Source: Cyanophora paradoxa (Eukaryota > Glaucocystophyceae > Cyanophorales > Cyanophoraceae). Taken from it: a DNA stretch of 64,000 nt. The notes under the pieces were generated by a model. It was not told the origin of the DNA. It did not search any database and was given only the letters and a program-made list of their open reading frames with translations. The stretch covers positions 1 to 64,000 of the forward strand of contig QPMI01000181.1 in the NCBI GenBank assembly GCA_004431415.1. Reading direction: 5' to 3'. Below are positions 19,333-28,333 of this stretch, one piece after another. Within the stretch, counting starts at the first letter, position 1. Every line of letters begins with the position of its first letter. The position numbers and the translations under genes were made by a program.

Positions 19333-20082
19333 TTCTTTAAACTCATGAACAATGCAATTTACGGTAAATGCTTGGAATCTTGCAGGGGTCGCTCAACTGT
19401 CAAGATCGCTAACAGTGAGAAACTCTGTAAGAAATACGCAGCAAGTCCGCTTATCAAAGCGACCAATGTATTAAACGAGAATGCCGTTGCCTTTGAGATG
19501 TATTCGAAGCATGTGAACTTAGATAAACCCGTAGCAATTGGCGCTTTCGTTTTGGATTTTGCGAAACTACATAACTATCGGTTCTTCTATGATGTAGTAA
19601 GGAAGAAGTGGGAAACCGCTAAATTACTGTTCCACGATACCGATTCGTTCTGTCTTTTCCTGAAAACCAATAATCTGAACGAAGATATGAAAGAGATAGG
19701 TGAGTATCTCGATAGGAGCAATTACGATAAATCCCATCCTCTCGTGAGTATCAAAAACCGCATGGTTCCAGGTAAATATAAAAATGAGTTCCCAAATGCA
19801 AAGATCATGGAGTATGTGGGTCTGAGATCGAAACTCTATGCTTTCAGAACTGAGACCAACGAAAGAGTAAAGATGTCGGGGACTTCCTCGAAAGAGGTTC
19901 ATTTTGATGATTTTAAGAGATGTCTGTTCGAAGGCATCATAAAAACAGTATCAGTAACAAACAAGCGAAGGCAAGACCACAACTTATATGACTTGGAGAG
20001 CAGAAGGGTCGCTCTAAACCAACTCGATAGCAAACGGAAGATATCAGCCGACGGCATTCACAGCATTCCATTTGGTCTTTAA
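19333..20082 (+). pseudogene. C-terminal fragment of a second type B DNA polymerase (element B)
   Basis: About 250 residues corresponding to element A polymerase from residue 843 to the end. It carries motif B (KLMNNAIYGKC) and motif C (HDTDSF) but lacks motif A and everything upstream. The homology starts exactly at the edge of the hairpin arm, so the gene was cut there. The fragment is otherwise open to its stop and similar to A along its whole length, with a short insertion near residue 130. It uses many CpG-containing codons where A has CA or TG. It cannot be an active polymerase alone. It is followed by 185 bp without a gene before the integrase. Confidence 0.9.
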
Positions 20083-20267
20083 TATACTTGCTCAATACTT
20101 CTCTTTTTATTTTTTCGATCTCCAAGTAGCAGCAAACCACGGATCAGATGCAGCAACCATATGCACCTTAAACCGGGGTCATTTGGATCGATCGCAAAGT
20201 AGTTTGGTTTCGGGTGTTCTGTCCAAACCGGCTCGTCCATTATTAATATATTGAAAATAAAGTAAAG
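20083..20267 (+). promoter_or_regulatory. Gap before the element B integrase
   Basis: 185 bp, whereas in element A the polymerase and integrase are only 3 bp apart. It holds an AT-rich TTATTAATATATTG box about 40 bp before the integrase start, which may serve as its own promoter. Nothing else is recognisable. Confidence 0.3.
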
Positions 20268-21566
20268 ATGCCCTCAGCACAGATAGGATTGCGACCCATT
20301 CCTAAAATCGTAAAGAAGAGCATGAAAGAAGACCAAGGGAACATGCTACCGATAACCATTCCGGTCGAAGAGAAGAACACACGAATCTTAAAGAAGTCGG
20401 AGATGGTTAAACAACTGATCCCGGAGGCATTGCCTACTGAGACTGTAACGAAAGAATCGAAGATCGCGAAGAAGTTTTACGATCCGCGCACAGGTTACAA
20501 AGGTTTCGGGGCAATGAGAAAGGAACTACCAGAGGAAGACTACAAGAAGATGAGAGAATGGTATGATAAACAGGAAGTCGTTCAGATAAACGCACCGACC
20601 CTTTCAAGAAAGAGAGATCCGATGATTCCGATTCGGCAACCTCTCGATACCTACGTAATCGATCTGCTCTTCTTCCCAGCATACAAGAACCAAAACGACG
20701 GATACGATACGTTCATGTCCGCGATGGAATCTACCTTACGCACGGGTTACATCATTCCGATGAGAGATAAGAGCGCTCTTACGGCGCTTGCGGCGTTTGA
20801 ACAGCTACAACGAAGAGTTCCTCGACCTATCGCACGCGTTCAGAGTGACAGCGGAAGCGAGTTCACAAATAACATGTTCACGAATTACCTTGCTAAGAAG
20901 TTCATAGACCATCAGATAAGCGATGTCGCAGATCATCGAAGCCAAGGTAGAATCGAAGCGTTTAACAAGCAGATCAAACGATTGATCACGAACTATTGCA
21001 TAGCAAACAACACAGCGCGATTCTTCGATGTATTGGGAGACATTGAGTATAACTATAATAATACCATCCACTCAGCAACCAAGAGAAAACCAGCAGAAAC
21101 GACGGAAGATCATTACCGTGAGATTATCGGATTAGAAGATGAGAGGTTCAAGAAGTCGATTGCTTACTTGGATGGTATCAAACAGGGTATGTTTGTGAGA
21201 GTGAGAATAGAAAAGAACCCATTCGCTAAACAAGGTGTCAATTGGTCACGAATCGTCTATACTGTCGAAGGGCGCGAAGGTTTCAAGTTTCGGTTGCGAA
21301 ACCCGAACGGCGAAATGGTCGAAGGGAGGTTTGCTTTTCATGAACTGTTACCTATCAAAGGTGTTGAGTATCACGAAGCGCCCACAGTGGATGCACTCGA
21401 ACAAGCGAAAGAAGAAGCCCGGGTCGATTCGGCGATTCGCAAGGAAGGCATCGGAAAAGCGGATGATGTTCCAGAAGAACCGCTATTACAAGCCAGATTA
21501 AAGAAAAAAAATAAAATTACAAGAGAATTAAAGAAACTTGCAATAAATGGAACTGAAAAACTCTAA
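20268..21566 (+). CDS. Retroviral-type DDE integrase, C-terminally shortened (element B)
   Basis: 432 residues. The triad is the same as in element A: D in YVIDLLFFPAYK, D in VQSDSGSEF, and E in GRIEAFNKQIK, with 35 residues between the last two. The SH3-like C-terminal segment is intact. The basic tail stops at KKLAINGTEKL, where the element A protein continues for about 29 more residues. The stop codon overlaps by two bases the stop of the convergent patatin gene, so the end of integrase was replaced by the patatin 3' end. The catalytic core is complete, so activity is possible. Codon choice is CpG-rich compared with A. Confidence 0.92.
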   Translation: MPSAQIGLRPIPKIVKKSMKEDQGNMLPITIPVEEKNTRILKKSEMVKQLIPEALPTETVTKESKIAKKFYDPRTGYKGFGAMRKELPEEDYKKMREWYDKQEVVQINAPTLSRKRDPMIPIRQPLDTYVIDLLFFPAYKNQNDGYDTFMSAMESTLRTGYIIPMRDKSALTALAAFEQLQRRVPRPIARVQSDSGSEFTNNMFTNYLAKKFIDHQISDVADHRSQGRIEAFNKQIKRLITNYCIANNTARFFDVLGDIEYNYNNTIHSATKRKPAETTEDHYREIIGLEDERFKKSIAYLDGIKQGMFVRVRIEKNPFAKQGVNWSRIVYTVEGREGFKFRLRNPNGEMVEGRFAFHELLPIKGVEYHEAPTVDALEQAKEEARVDSAIRKEGIGKADDVPEEPLLQARLKKKNKITRELKKLAINGTEKL

Positions 21567-23101
21567 TTTCTGATAAATGCGCCCGTTACATCGACTCTCA
21601 TAGTCGGAGCATTTATATATACCAATGGATAAATACGTATATATCGTGTTCTCAATGGATAACCTATGTAAAATACATCGTTTACCGAAAGTGGGAACCC
21701 CATAGCATATGATACATCCCCAGAGTTATAAGCATTATTTATATTCTCACATACAAACATTCTATTCACACCCTCATACTTGATAAATGACCATGAAACC
21801 CCATCTTGCGAGGTCGCAACATTGAAAGTTTTAATAAACGCAGCCGTTATACCTGAACCATATGCAATTATAGAAGCGATTTCATATGTATATGGGAATG
21901 CTATTTGCAGATACTCTGTTGGCGTTTCCCATACTCCGTTTATTGCGGATGCATTCGCTTCCCATCCAGTTAATGATGGGCGGGCTTTAAATGCCTCCTT
22001 TCCGAATTTCGCAGATGAAGCGGTAAACGCATTATCCGGCAGAAGATACCAATTAGCATCGATGGGGGGTATGTTATTCAGAGTGGATGATATATAGAAC
22101 CTTACAGGGTTCTTAATCTCGTAGTTTGTTACGAGCAAGTCGCAGAGTCTATTAATCATGGTGTCGTTTTCTTCAATATACGTTTCAGTTGCCGCGATCA
22201 TGTCCGGAATCTTAGAGGTATCATCGAGAGAGTTTAAGATATCTTTTGGAAGCGGAACAGAGAGCCTGTAATATCTTGCATATCCTTGGTCATCATTATA
22301 TGGTAAAAACTCTTGCATCTTTTCAAGAGCCGACAGTTCACTTGCAGCCATTAGCATATTGATTAATGGACTTCCTGAGGTGGAAGCAATCCACGAGAGA
22401 ATACCCCAGGTATTCACGTTCTCATAAGGATAACCGACGTTTGATGCGTCCGTTTCATTTACTTCACCGCACGAGATGCTAATAACTATAATATCGTCAT
22501 CGTTATCATATATCTTTTTCGCGTGACTGTAACCACAAACGCTTGGGTTATTGTTACCTGATATTGCGCCATCAATTAGACACATCCCGTCGTAATCGAC
22601 AGGAGCAAAATATGTCGGAGCAGCCGAGGTGGATCGCGCCGCAATCTTACTTGGTATGGTCTTGTAATCGTTATCGTTTGCTATAAAAATGGGTTTCATA
22701 CTCACTGTGTCGAATGTCGTAATAACCACGTCTTTTAGTGAATCTTTTATGAGAGCTTCCCCAGTCACAGAGAGAATGGCTGTCTCTAATGGTGTTACGT
22801 CGTATTTCGTATTAAAAAGGGCATTCTCTATGATGTTTCGCGGATTCGCAAAGATCAAAGGGAGATGGTAAAGGTAAGTATCGTGAAGGTCGGTCGCAGT
22901 TAGTTTAGGTTCATTGGGAAATTCGGGATTTTTCACATTGAGACCGATAGCAATAATACCGCCTGTGGATGTTCCACTTACGAGATCTACAAGATCGATC
23001 ACGCGTTTACCGGTTCTTGTTTCGATCTCTTTTAGCAATCTTGTTATGATGATACCACGAGCGCCACCTCCGGACAAAGATAATACGACTTTTAGGGGCA
23101 T
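21563..23101 (-). CDS. Patatin-like phospholipase fused to a discoidin-like domain (element B)
   Basis: 512 residues, intact. Oxyanion hole GGGARG (residues 11-16), nucleophile elbow GTSTG (Ser45), and catalytic Asp in LIDGAISGNN (about 190) give the complete Ser-Asp dyad of patatin-type acyl hydrolases. The C-terminal 170 residues or so (about 340-512) resemble an F5/8-type C (discoidin) fold: TASS and W/YLQI blocks, a TFNVATSQDGVSW turn, then RYIRIYPLVY and MRVDVTGAF. Such domains bind lipids or glycans. The combination suggests an enzyme targeted to a membrane or cell surface, perhaps for entry or release. It is divergent from the fibre gene with a 48-bp gap, as in element A. There is no signal peptide. 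Confidence 0.88.
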   Translation of the reverse strand: MPLKVVLSLSGGGARGIIITRLLKEIETRTGKRVIDLVDLVSGTSTGGIIAIGLNVKNPEFPNEPKLTATDLHDTYLYHLPLIFANPRNIIENALFNTKYDVTPLETAILSVTGEALIKDSLKDVVITTFDTVSMKPIFIANDNDYKTIPSKIAARSTSAAPTYFAPVDYDGMCLIDGAISGNNNPSVCGYSHAKKIYDNDDDIIVISISCGEVNETDASNVGYPYENVNTWGILSWIASTSGSPLINMLMAASELSALEKMQEFLPYNDDQGYARYYRLSVPLPKDILNSLDDTSKIPDMIAATETYIEENDTMINRLCDLLVTNYEIKNPVRFYISSTLNNIPPIDANWYLLPDNAFTASSAKFGKEAFKARPSLTGWEANASAINGVWETPTEYLQIAFPYTYEIASIIAYGSGITAAFIKTFNVATSQDGVSWSFIKYEGVNRMFVCENINNAYNSGDVSYAMGFPLSVNDVFYIGYPLRTRYIRIYPLVYINAPTMRVDVTGAFIRN

Positions 23102-23149
23102 CTTTACTTATCTTAAATTTAATAAATCTGTATAAGTAGAGCAAGCAGG
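23102..23149. promoter_or_regulatory. Divergent promoter between patatin and fibre genes (element B)
   Basis: A 48-bp AT-rich gap between two divergent start codons, with TTAAATTTAATAAA. The arrangement matches 1,976-2,020 in element A. Promoter role inferred. Confidence 0.4.
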
Positions 23150-25225
23150 ATGAGTTTCAATTATCCAGCAAATTTACAGACAGTATCAGGTGGTGGTAAA
23201 GGGAACCCAAAACATGTGAACTTTGATAATATCACCATTAAAGGGTCGGCTTCTATTGATCAGAGCGCGGATAAACCCTCGAAAACTCATCCCCGGGTTC
23301 ATGCTTTATCGGTGAACCAAACGGATCCTGATAAAGAAGATGTTAGCATTGCTTTCAGTTTGGGCAATGTTAAAAAAAACGCTGTTGCAGAGATCAAGGC
23401 AACCAGAAGGAGACCACGGAAACTTAAAACCAGTGGAACGCATCCCGATATTCCCACACGATTCGATAGCGGACGTTTGGTTTTCAACGTCCAGGATGAG
23501 AAGGGAGTTCATCGTAGCGGTTTGAGAATTTATAATGAAGGATCAAATACGATTGCACAAATTCCCCAGATTTTACAGGTAGCCCCACATGGCGAAGAGA
23601 ATCAGATTCGCCACACCAACAGTATTTATCCGAAGGACATCGTCGAAAATGCAGAAACTAATGCACTGTTTGGTTTCACTCTTCCACAGGATACTTCCAA
23701 AGAAAAAGATTCAATCACGGTCGACAGTAGCCCCAGTCAACCAGTAGCCATTCATTTACACCCCGACCTTGTCGAAATGGATAGGCATTTACTACCTTTG
23801 AAAACAAATACCAAAGACCTTGGTATTAGAACCCGACAGTGGCGAAATATTCACGGTAGCAACGTGTATGCAAACGGTGAGAAACTTGTAAGCGAGAAAA
23901 CTATCAGAGAAATATTCGAACATTACGGACCTGTTCCGGTTCCGTTTCCTCTACCATGGGATCCGCCAGATCTTACACCAAAGAAGCAACCAGGAAGAGA
24001 GTATACAGCAGAAGAGAACGTTGCATTTGGGCAACATATCGTGAGTTGGGAAAAAGTTCGAAACAAACCAGTATTTACAGTGTATCAACCACCAACAGAA
24101 GAGCTTCTTGCACCAGATGTGAACGTTATACCTCTTGAAGATCGACGATTCGAAGAAGATAATGAGTTACCTGATGGTTTCGATCCAAACCTTATAACAT
24201 ACGATCGCTACGAACCATATGATGAACAGCTTTTACCTGATGGATTCGCACCCGATCTATTTGATTTCATTGTTGATTGGGAGGACATCCGAAATAAACC
24301 CCAAACATATCCACCTGATCCCCATGCTCACGATTGGGACGAAATAGAGAACAAACCTGATAGATTCCCACCTGTGGATCATAGACACGATTGGGAGGAT
24401 ATCGATGGAATACCAGAAGAATTTCCACCAGAAGACCATAGACACACTTGGGATCAAATCGATGCACCAGAAGAGTTTCCACCAGCACCACATAGACACA
24501 ATTGGAACCAAATCGACCAGCAACCTACATTCGCATCAGCAGGTGATGCTGTCAATGATGGGCTACATGGTGTGAGTCTCTATAAGAATATAGACACAGA
24601 GGAAAGATTAATGTTAGATACGTATTACGTCAATCGTCACGGAATAAATGCAGGCACCACAATGGAAGGCGAATTATATATCAGACCACCTACACGAGTT
24701 AATTTAGTTGCAGCAGGTGGAGGTATTGGAGTAATGCAGAATAAACCGGGCATCTATCTAACAAGTTACTACCCAGATGACATCCCGATGACAGTTACAT
24801 TACCACCTATCCCATCTCTTCCAGCCGATCCAATTAATTTTGTAGACAAAGATGCAGCAATCCAAATTAACGTTACTGATGTAAGCGCTCTTGATGGATC
24901 AAGACCAAAGTTAATATTTAGTCGAGATCGGCTCTTACCTGATGATTTAATTGGAGATCGAGACGATTATAAGCAATGTGAGATAGGGTGGATTAAAACC
25001 AATTATAATGATGTTGATAAGCAAGGGGTCTTGGAAATCAATCAGAGAGCAGCAGCAAAAAACATACACAACGAAACAATATCACGAGTGGTCACAGAGG
25101 ATTATTTAGAAAACAAGAATTACATAGATGGAACCGAATTAGCTACGGCTTTGCTTCCTTTGGCGGCAGTTTCAACTGTCCAATCTTGGTTAGGTAACTA
25201 CCTTCCCTCACAGGTGGAACCATAA
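23150..25225 (+). CDS. Giant tail-fibre-like protein, segment 1: virion-anchoring N-terminus and HxH repeats
   Basis: 691 residues. The first 330 are conserved with element A and may be the part that attaches to the capsid. Residues of about 335-480 are acidic and proline-rich, then hold five repeats of the form HDWDEIENKPDRFPP, each with a histidine pair. The remainder resembles phage fibre shaft (NAGTTMEGELYIRPPTRVNL; LSVGKEIHLS just downstream). The frame ends at VQSWLGNYLPSQVEP, but a one-base insertion in the CCC run there would continue as YLPLTGGTITGNLTV, a classic phage fibre phrase, straight into segment 2. So this is probably the 5' part of one long gene. HxH motifs in phage T4 gp37 bind iron; the same role here is inference. 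Confidence 0.8.
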   Translation: MSFNYPANLQTVSGGGKGNPKHVNFDNITIKGSASIDQSADKPSKTHPRVHALSVNQTDPDKEDVSIAFSLGNVKKNAVAEIKATRRRPRKLKTSGTHPDIPTRFDSGRLVFNVQDEKGVHRSGLRIYNEGSNTIAQIPQILQVAPHGEENQIRHTNSIYPKDIVENAETNALFGFTLPQDTSKEKDSITVDSSPSQPVAIHLHPDLVEMDRHLLPLKTNTKDLGIRTRQWRNIHGSNVYANGEKLVSEKTIREIFEHYGPVPVPFPLPWDPPDLTPKKQPGREYTAEENVAFGQHIVSWEKVRNKPVFTVYQPPTEELLAPDVNVIPLEDRRFEEDNELPDGFDPNLITYDRYEPYDEQLLPDGFAPDLFDFIVDWEDIRNKPQTYPPDPHAHDWDEIENKPDRFPPVDHRHDWEDIDGIPEEFPPEDHRHTWDQIDAPEEFPPAPHRHNWNQIDQQPTFASAGDAVNDGLHGVSLYKNIDTEERLMLDTYYVNRHGINAGTTMEGELYIRPPTRVNLVAAGGGIGVMQNKPGIYLTSYYPDDIPMTVTLPPIPSLPADPINFVDKDAAIQINVTDVSALDGSRPKLIFSRDRLLPDDLIGDRDDYKQCEIGWIKTNYNDVDKQGVLEINQRAAAKNIHNETISRVVTEDYLENKNYIDGTELATALLPLAAVSTVQSWLGNYLPSQVEP

Positions 25226-25251
25226 CAGGTAATCTGACAGTCAATGATACA

Positions 25252-27372
25252 TTGAGTGTAGGTAAAGAGATACACCTAAGTGGAAATCAGTTCGAGAGAG
25301 GATCCCAAGATTTCTCTACATATAATCCAAGGGAAATAGCAGATTGCCTACTTCACTTTAACGCAAACTCTGATAATTGGAAGAGTGGAGCGCTTGTTTA
25401 TGAACTCAAAAATTACGCAAGGGGCGGCTCAGTTTGGAATTATATTAATGTAGTTAACACTCTTGTTAGTTACGGCAGTGTTACTTTCAGCTTCCTCGGT
25501 CCAAATAGTAAAAAGTTCTACCAGGTGGCTACCACAAACACATTTTCATTCATCAATTATCAATATCAAACTTCTACTCTTTATGATACTATTCCTTTCA
25601 GCGGAATTACGGTCTCATTTGTCATTCGATTTAAACCAAGCGTTCCAAATGAAACAGTTTTACGAATCGACGGCTCAACACATGTGAATGGAAACAATCT
25701 CAGTTGGTTGATTACTAAAACAAGCGGGTATTTGAATGTCAATAAGAATGGCTACGATTTAGTGAGCATTCCAATATCAACAACAGAAGGGAATTCTTGG
25801 ACAATGTTCGATATTCGAGTAACAAGCACAACTGTTCATTTTGGTGTAAATGGAAAACATAGAGATACAATATCTGTTCCTGCCGATTCAAGATATCCAC
25901 GCCAAGATGTCAATAAAATACATGTGGGTGATAGCGTTTCAAAATTCGATTTATGCGAACTCCTTTGTTATGGTAGAACCCTTTCAGATACAGAACTACA
26001 AAATATTAGATGGTATTTACAGCAAAAATACGGTTTTCCGGAAGACCCTTTAAATCCATATCCATTGGATAACAACAAGATTCTTGTTAGAACTAATGAG
26101 TTTAAAGTAACCGGCACCCTCTTGGCGACGAACGTTATTATGACTACATCAACCTCAGGCACAGTATCGACTATGAGCCTTCAAGAAAAAACAAATAGCT
26201 TGGAAGAGAGTATTTATACACAACAAGAGGCAATTACAGCACTCCAAACTGAGGATGCCGCACTTGCAACAAGAATAAATAACATAGAGAGTGATTATAC
26301 TTCTTCTAATGTGGTTCAAGAATGGACAGCACCTTTAACGGCATCGAATGTAGTTCAAGAGTGGATAGCACCATTGACTGCATCGAATGTAGTTCAGGAA
26401 TGGATTGGACCTTTAACAGCATCGAATGTGGTTCAAGAGTGGATTGCGCCATTAACTGCATCGAATGTGGTTCAAGAGTGGATAGCACCTTTAACAGCAT
26501 CAAATGTGGTTCAGGAATGGATATCAGATTACTTACCTCTCACAGGAGGGACACTGTCAAGTAATCTTACCATCTCGGGTAATCTCAAAGTGTCAAGCAA
26601 CATTCAATTAGGAACTCATGGGACGGTTTTAGATGTGACTTATGACACACCCTATTATCCTATCACATCCAACACTGACCCTGCATTTACAATTCCGAAT
26701 TGTCTTATAGCTGCAAAACCATCTGGCTATGCCCATCTACAAAATGGGCATGGAACAACGATCACCAACCGAGCAACATTGGCTGTTCCATTCATTCCAC
26801 AATTTTTTATGACTGGTTCCTCACGGGAATCATACTATAAAATAAATCCATTACTAAATAACCAACTTACTTTGAAAGCATCTGACAACCCCAATTCATC
26901 CATTCATTTGTTTTCAAACAGAAATGATACTGTGGATTGGAGTGAGGGAATAACAATATTTAGTGTGTGTAGTGTGAGGTCACTTACATTGGTCCATGCA
27001 GTGTTTGGCGTGTTTAATTATAATGTGCATGAAGTAAGGTATGGCACACACATAGATTGGTTTGTGAACCCACCTGTTTGCAAATGGGGCATGAATAGAT
27101 ATGTCCATGTTGCTGATGGGGTTAACATGCAATATGGAACACCAACATATAGTAATCTCCCAACTGTCTATATGCCTTATGAGGAATATGCAAATTACAA
27201 ATTTGCATACTGGGACACAACCATTACTTCAAACAGCATATCATATTCAATGAATGGGAAGCATTTAGGAACTGTTGCTGGTAACTGGCTTCCACCATCA
27301 TCATTTAATAATTTAGGACCTGCAAATATTGGGGAGAGTTTGCAGAACTACTTGTTTTCAATAGAGCCTTGA
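25252..27372 (+). CDS. Giant tail-fibre-like protein, segment 2: LamG-like domains and 13-residue repeats
   Basis: A 706-residue open frame lacking a convincing start of its own. A LamG/concanavalin-like domain spans about 25,340-26,040 (DCLLHFNANSDNW ... FDIRVTSTTVHFGVNGKHRD ... LCYGRTLSDTELQNIRWYLQ). Then comes a coiled segment and six SNVVQEW-type repeats (26,305-26,523), ending in DYLPLTGGTLSSNLTISGNL. A second LamG-like domain starts at about 26,640. The frame ends at 27,372 inside the sentence F-S-N-R-A-L-T, where a missing A would restore reading into segment 3. It is not a membrane protein. Sugar binding is plausible. Confidence 0.75.
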   Translation: MSVGKEIHLSGNQFERGSQDFSTYNPREIADCLLHFNANSDNWKSGALVYELKNYARGGSVWNYINVVNTLVSYGSVTFSFLGPNSKKFYQVATTNTFSFINYQYQTSTLYDTIPFSGITVSFVIRFKPSVPNETVLRIDGSTHVNGNNLSWLITKTSGYLNVNKNGYDLVSIPISTTEGNSWTMFDIRVTSTTVHFGVNGKHRDTISVPADSRYPRQDVNKIHVGDSVSKFDLCELLCYGRTLSDTELQNIRWYLQQKYGFPEDPLNPYPLDNNKILVRTNEFKVTGTLLATNVIMTTSTSGTVSTMSLQEKTNSLEESIYTQQEAITALQTEDAALATRINNIESDYTSSNVVQEWTAPLTASNVVQEWIAPLTASNVVQEWIGPLTASNVVQEWIAPLTASNVVQEWIAPLTASNVVQEWISDYLPLTGGTLSSNLTISGNLKVSSNIQLGTHGTVLDVTYDTPYYPITSNTDPAFTIPNCLIAAKPSGYAHLQNGHGTTITNRATLAVPFIPQFFMTGSSRESYYKINPLLNNQLTLKASDNPNSSIHLFSNRNDTVDWSEGITIFSVCSVRSLTLVHAVFGVFNYNVHEVRYGTHIDWFVNPPVCKWGMNRYVHVADGVNMQYGTPTYSNLPTVYMPYEEYANYKFAYWDTTITSNSISYSMNGKHLGTVAGNWLPPSSFNNLGPANIGESLQNYLFSIEP
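26305..26523 (+). repeat. Six tandem 39-bp repeats encoding SNVVQEW[IT]APLTA
   Basis: Five full and one partial 13-residue units with few differences. Related single units occur at about 27,535 and 28,980 (TTSNVVQGWIQN). The short period and phrase resemble fibre-shaft repeats. Such coding minisatellites can change length by slippage, altering fibre length. Confidence 0.85.
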
Positions 27373-28298
27373 CCGAGATTGAGAAGCAACAGGTGAGGTA
27401 TTATATTCAGCAGATGTATGGATTTCCTATAACTCAACCTCTTTACTATCCTGATAATATGCGAATATCAGCAAATTATCTCTATCTAAACAACTTACAC
27501 ATTGGTTCAAATGCTATCATTCCAAACTATACCACATCAAATGTGGTTCAAGGTTGGATACAGAACCACACACCTGCGTGGTCAAATATCACAGATAAAC
27601 CATTAACTTTTGCTCATGATGCTCATTCTCACACAAAGTCAGAGATAACAGATTTCGCCCATTCTCACACAAAGTCAGAGATTACAGATTTTGCACACAC
27701 CCATTTATGGGCAGATCTCACAGACAAACCGCTCACGTTTACTCCTTCTGCGCACACTCACACAAAATCACAAATAACAGATTTTGCCCATTCTCATACG
27801 AAGTCAGAGATTACAGATTTTGCACACACCCATTTATGGGCAGATCTCACAGACAAACCGCTCACGTTTACTCCTTCTGCGCACACTCACACAAAGTCTC
27901 AAATTACAGATTTCGCCCATTCTCATACAAAGTCAGAGATAACAGACTTTGCCCACACTCATTTATGGAATGACATCACAGACAAACCATCAACGTTTGC
28001 CCCTTCTGCGCACACTCATGATTACTTGCCTCTCACAGGAGGAACAATTTCCTCAAATCTTACGATTTCATCCAACTTGAATGTTATAGGAAAAATTCAA
28101 ATTGGAGACAAAAATACAAACATTGATGTATACTATGACGCACCCTATTATCCTGTTACTTCTAATACAGACCCCGCTTTTGCCATACCAGATTGCCTCT
28201 TAACAATAAGATTAGATGTTGTCCCTGTCGGCATAAACATCAGTCACGCCTTTATTGCAAATAGAGCAACTACGGCAATTCCCTTTATTTCCGGGTAA
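27369..28298 (+). CDS. Giant tail-fibre-like protein, segment 3: HxH repeat shaft
   Basis: A 309-residue open frame. It starts with the end of the previous LamG domain (EKQQVRYYIQQMYGF), then runs of SHTKSEITDFAHTHLWADL and DKPLTFTPSAHTHT units (27,590-28,020), with HxH pairs every 15-20 residues. It ends in DYLPLTGGTISSNLTISSNLNV and the start of a third LamG-like domain (DAPYYPVTSNTDPAFAIPDC, parallel to 26,640 in segment 2). A frame break at about 28,298 separates it from segment 4. Confidence 0.75.
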   Translation: MTEIEKQQVRYYIQQMYGFPITQPLYYPDNMRISANYLYLNNLHIGSNAIIPNYTTSNVVQGWIQNHTPAWSNITDKPLTFAHDAHSHTKSEITDFAHSHTKSEITDFAHTHLWADLTDKPLTFTPSAHTHTKSQITDFAHSHTKSEITDFAHTHLWADLTDKPLTFTPSAHTHTKSQITDFAHSHTKSEITDFAHTHLWNDITDKPSTFAPSAHTHDYLPLTGGTISSNLTISSNLNVIGKIQIGDKNTNIDVYYDAPYYPVTSNTDPAFAIPDCLLTIRLDVVPVGINISHAFIANRATTAIPFISG

Positions 28299-28333
28299 CC
28301 TTCCCATGGTCAGGATACAACACAATAACTCAA

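Noticed and set aside
26306-26564. Opposite-strand frames within the 39-bp repeats
   Set aside because: They arise from the period being a multiple of three; the plus-strand protein is the conserved one.
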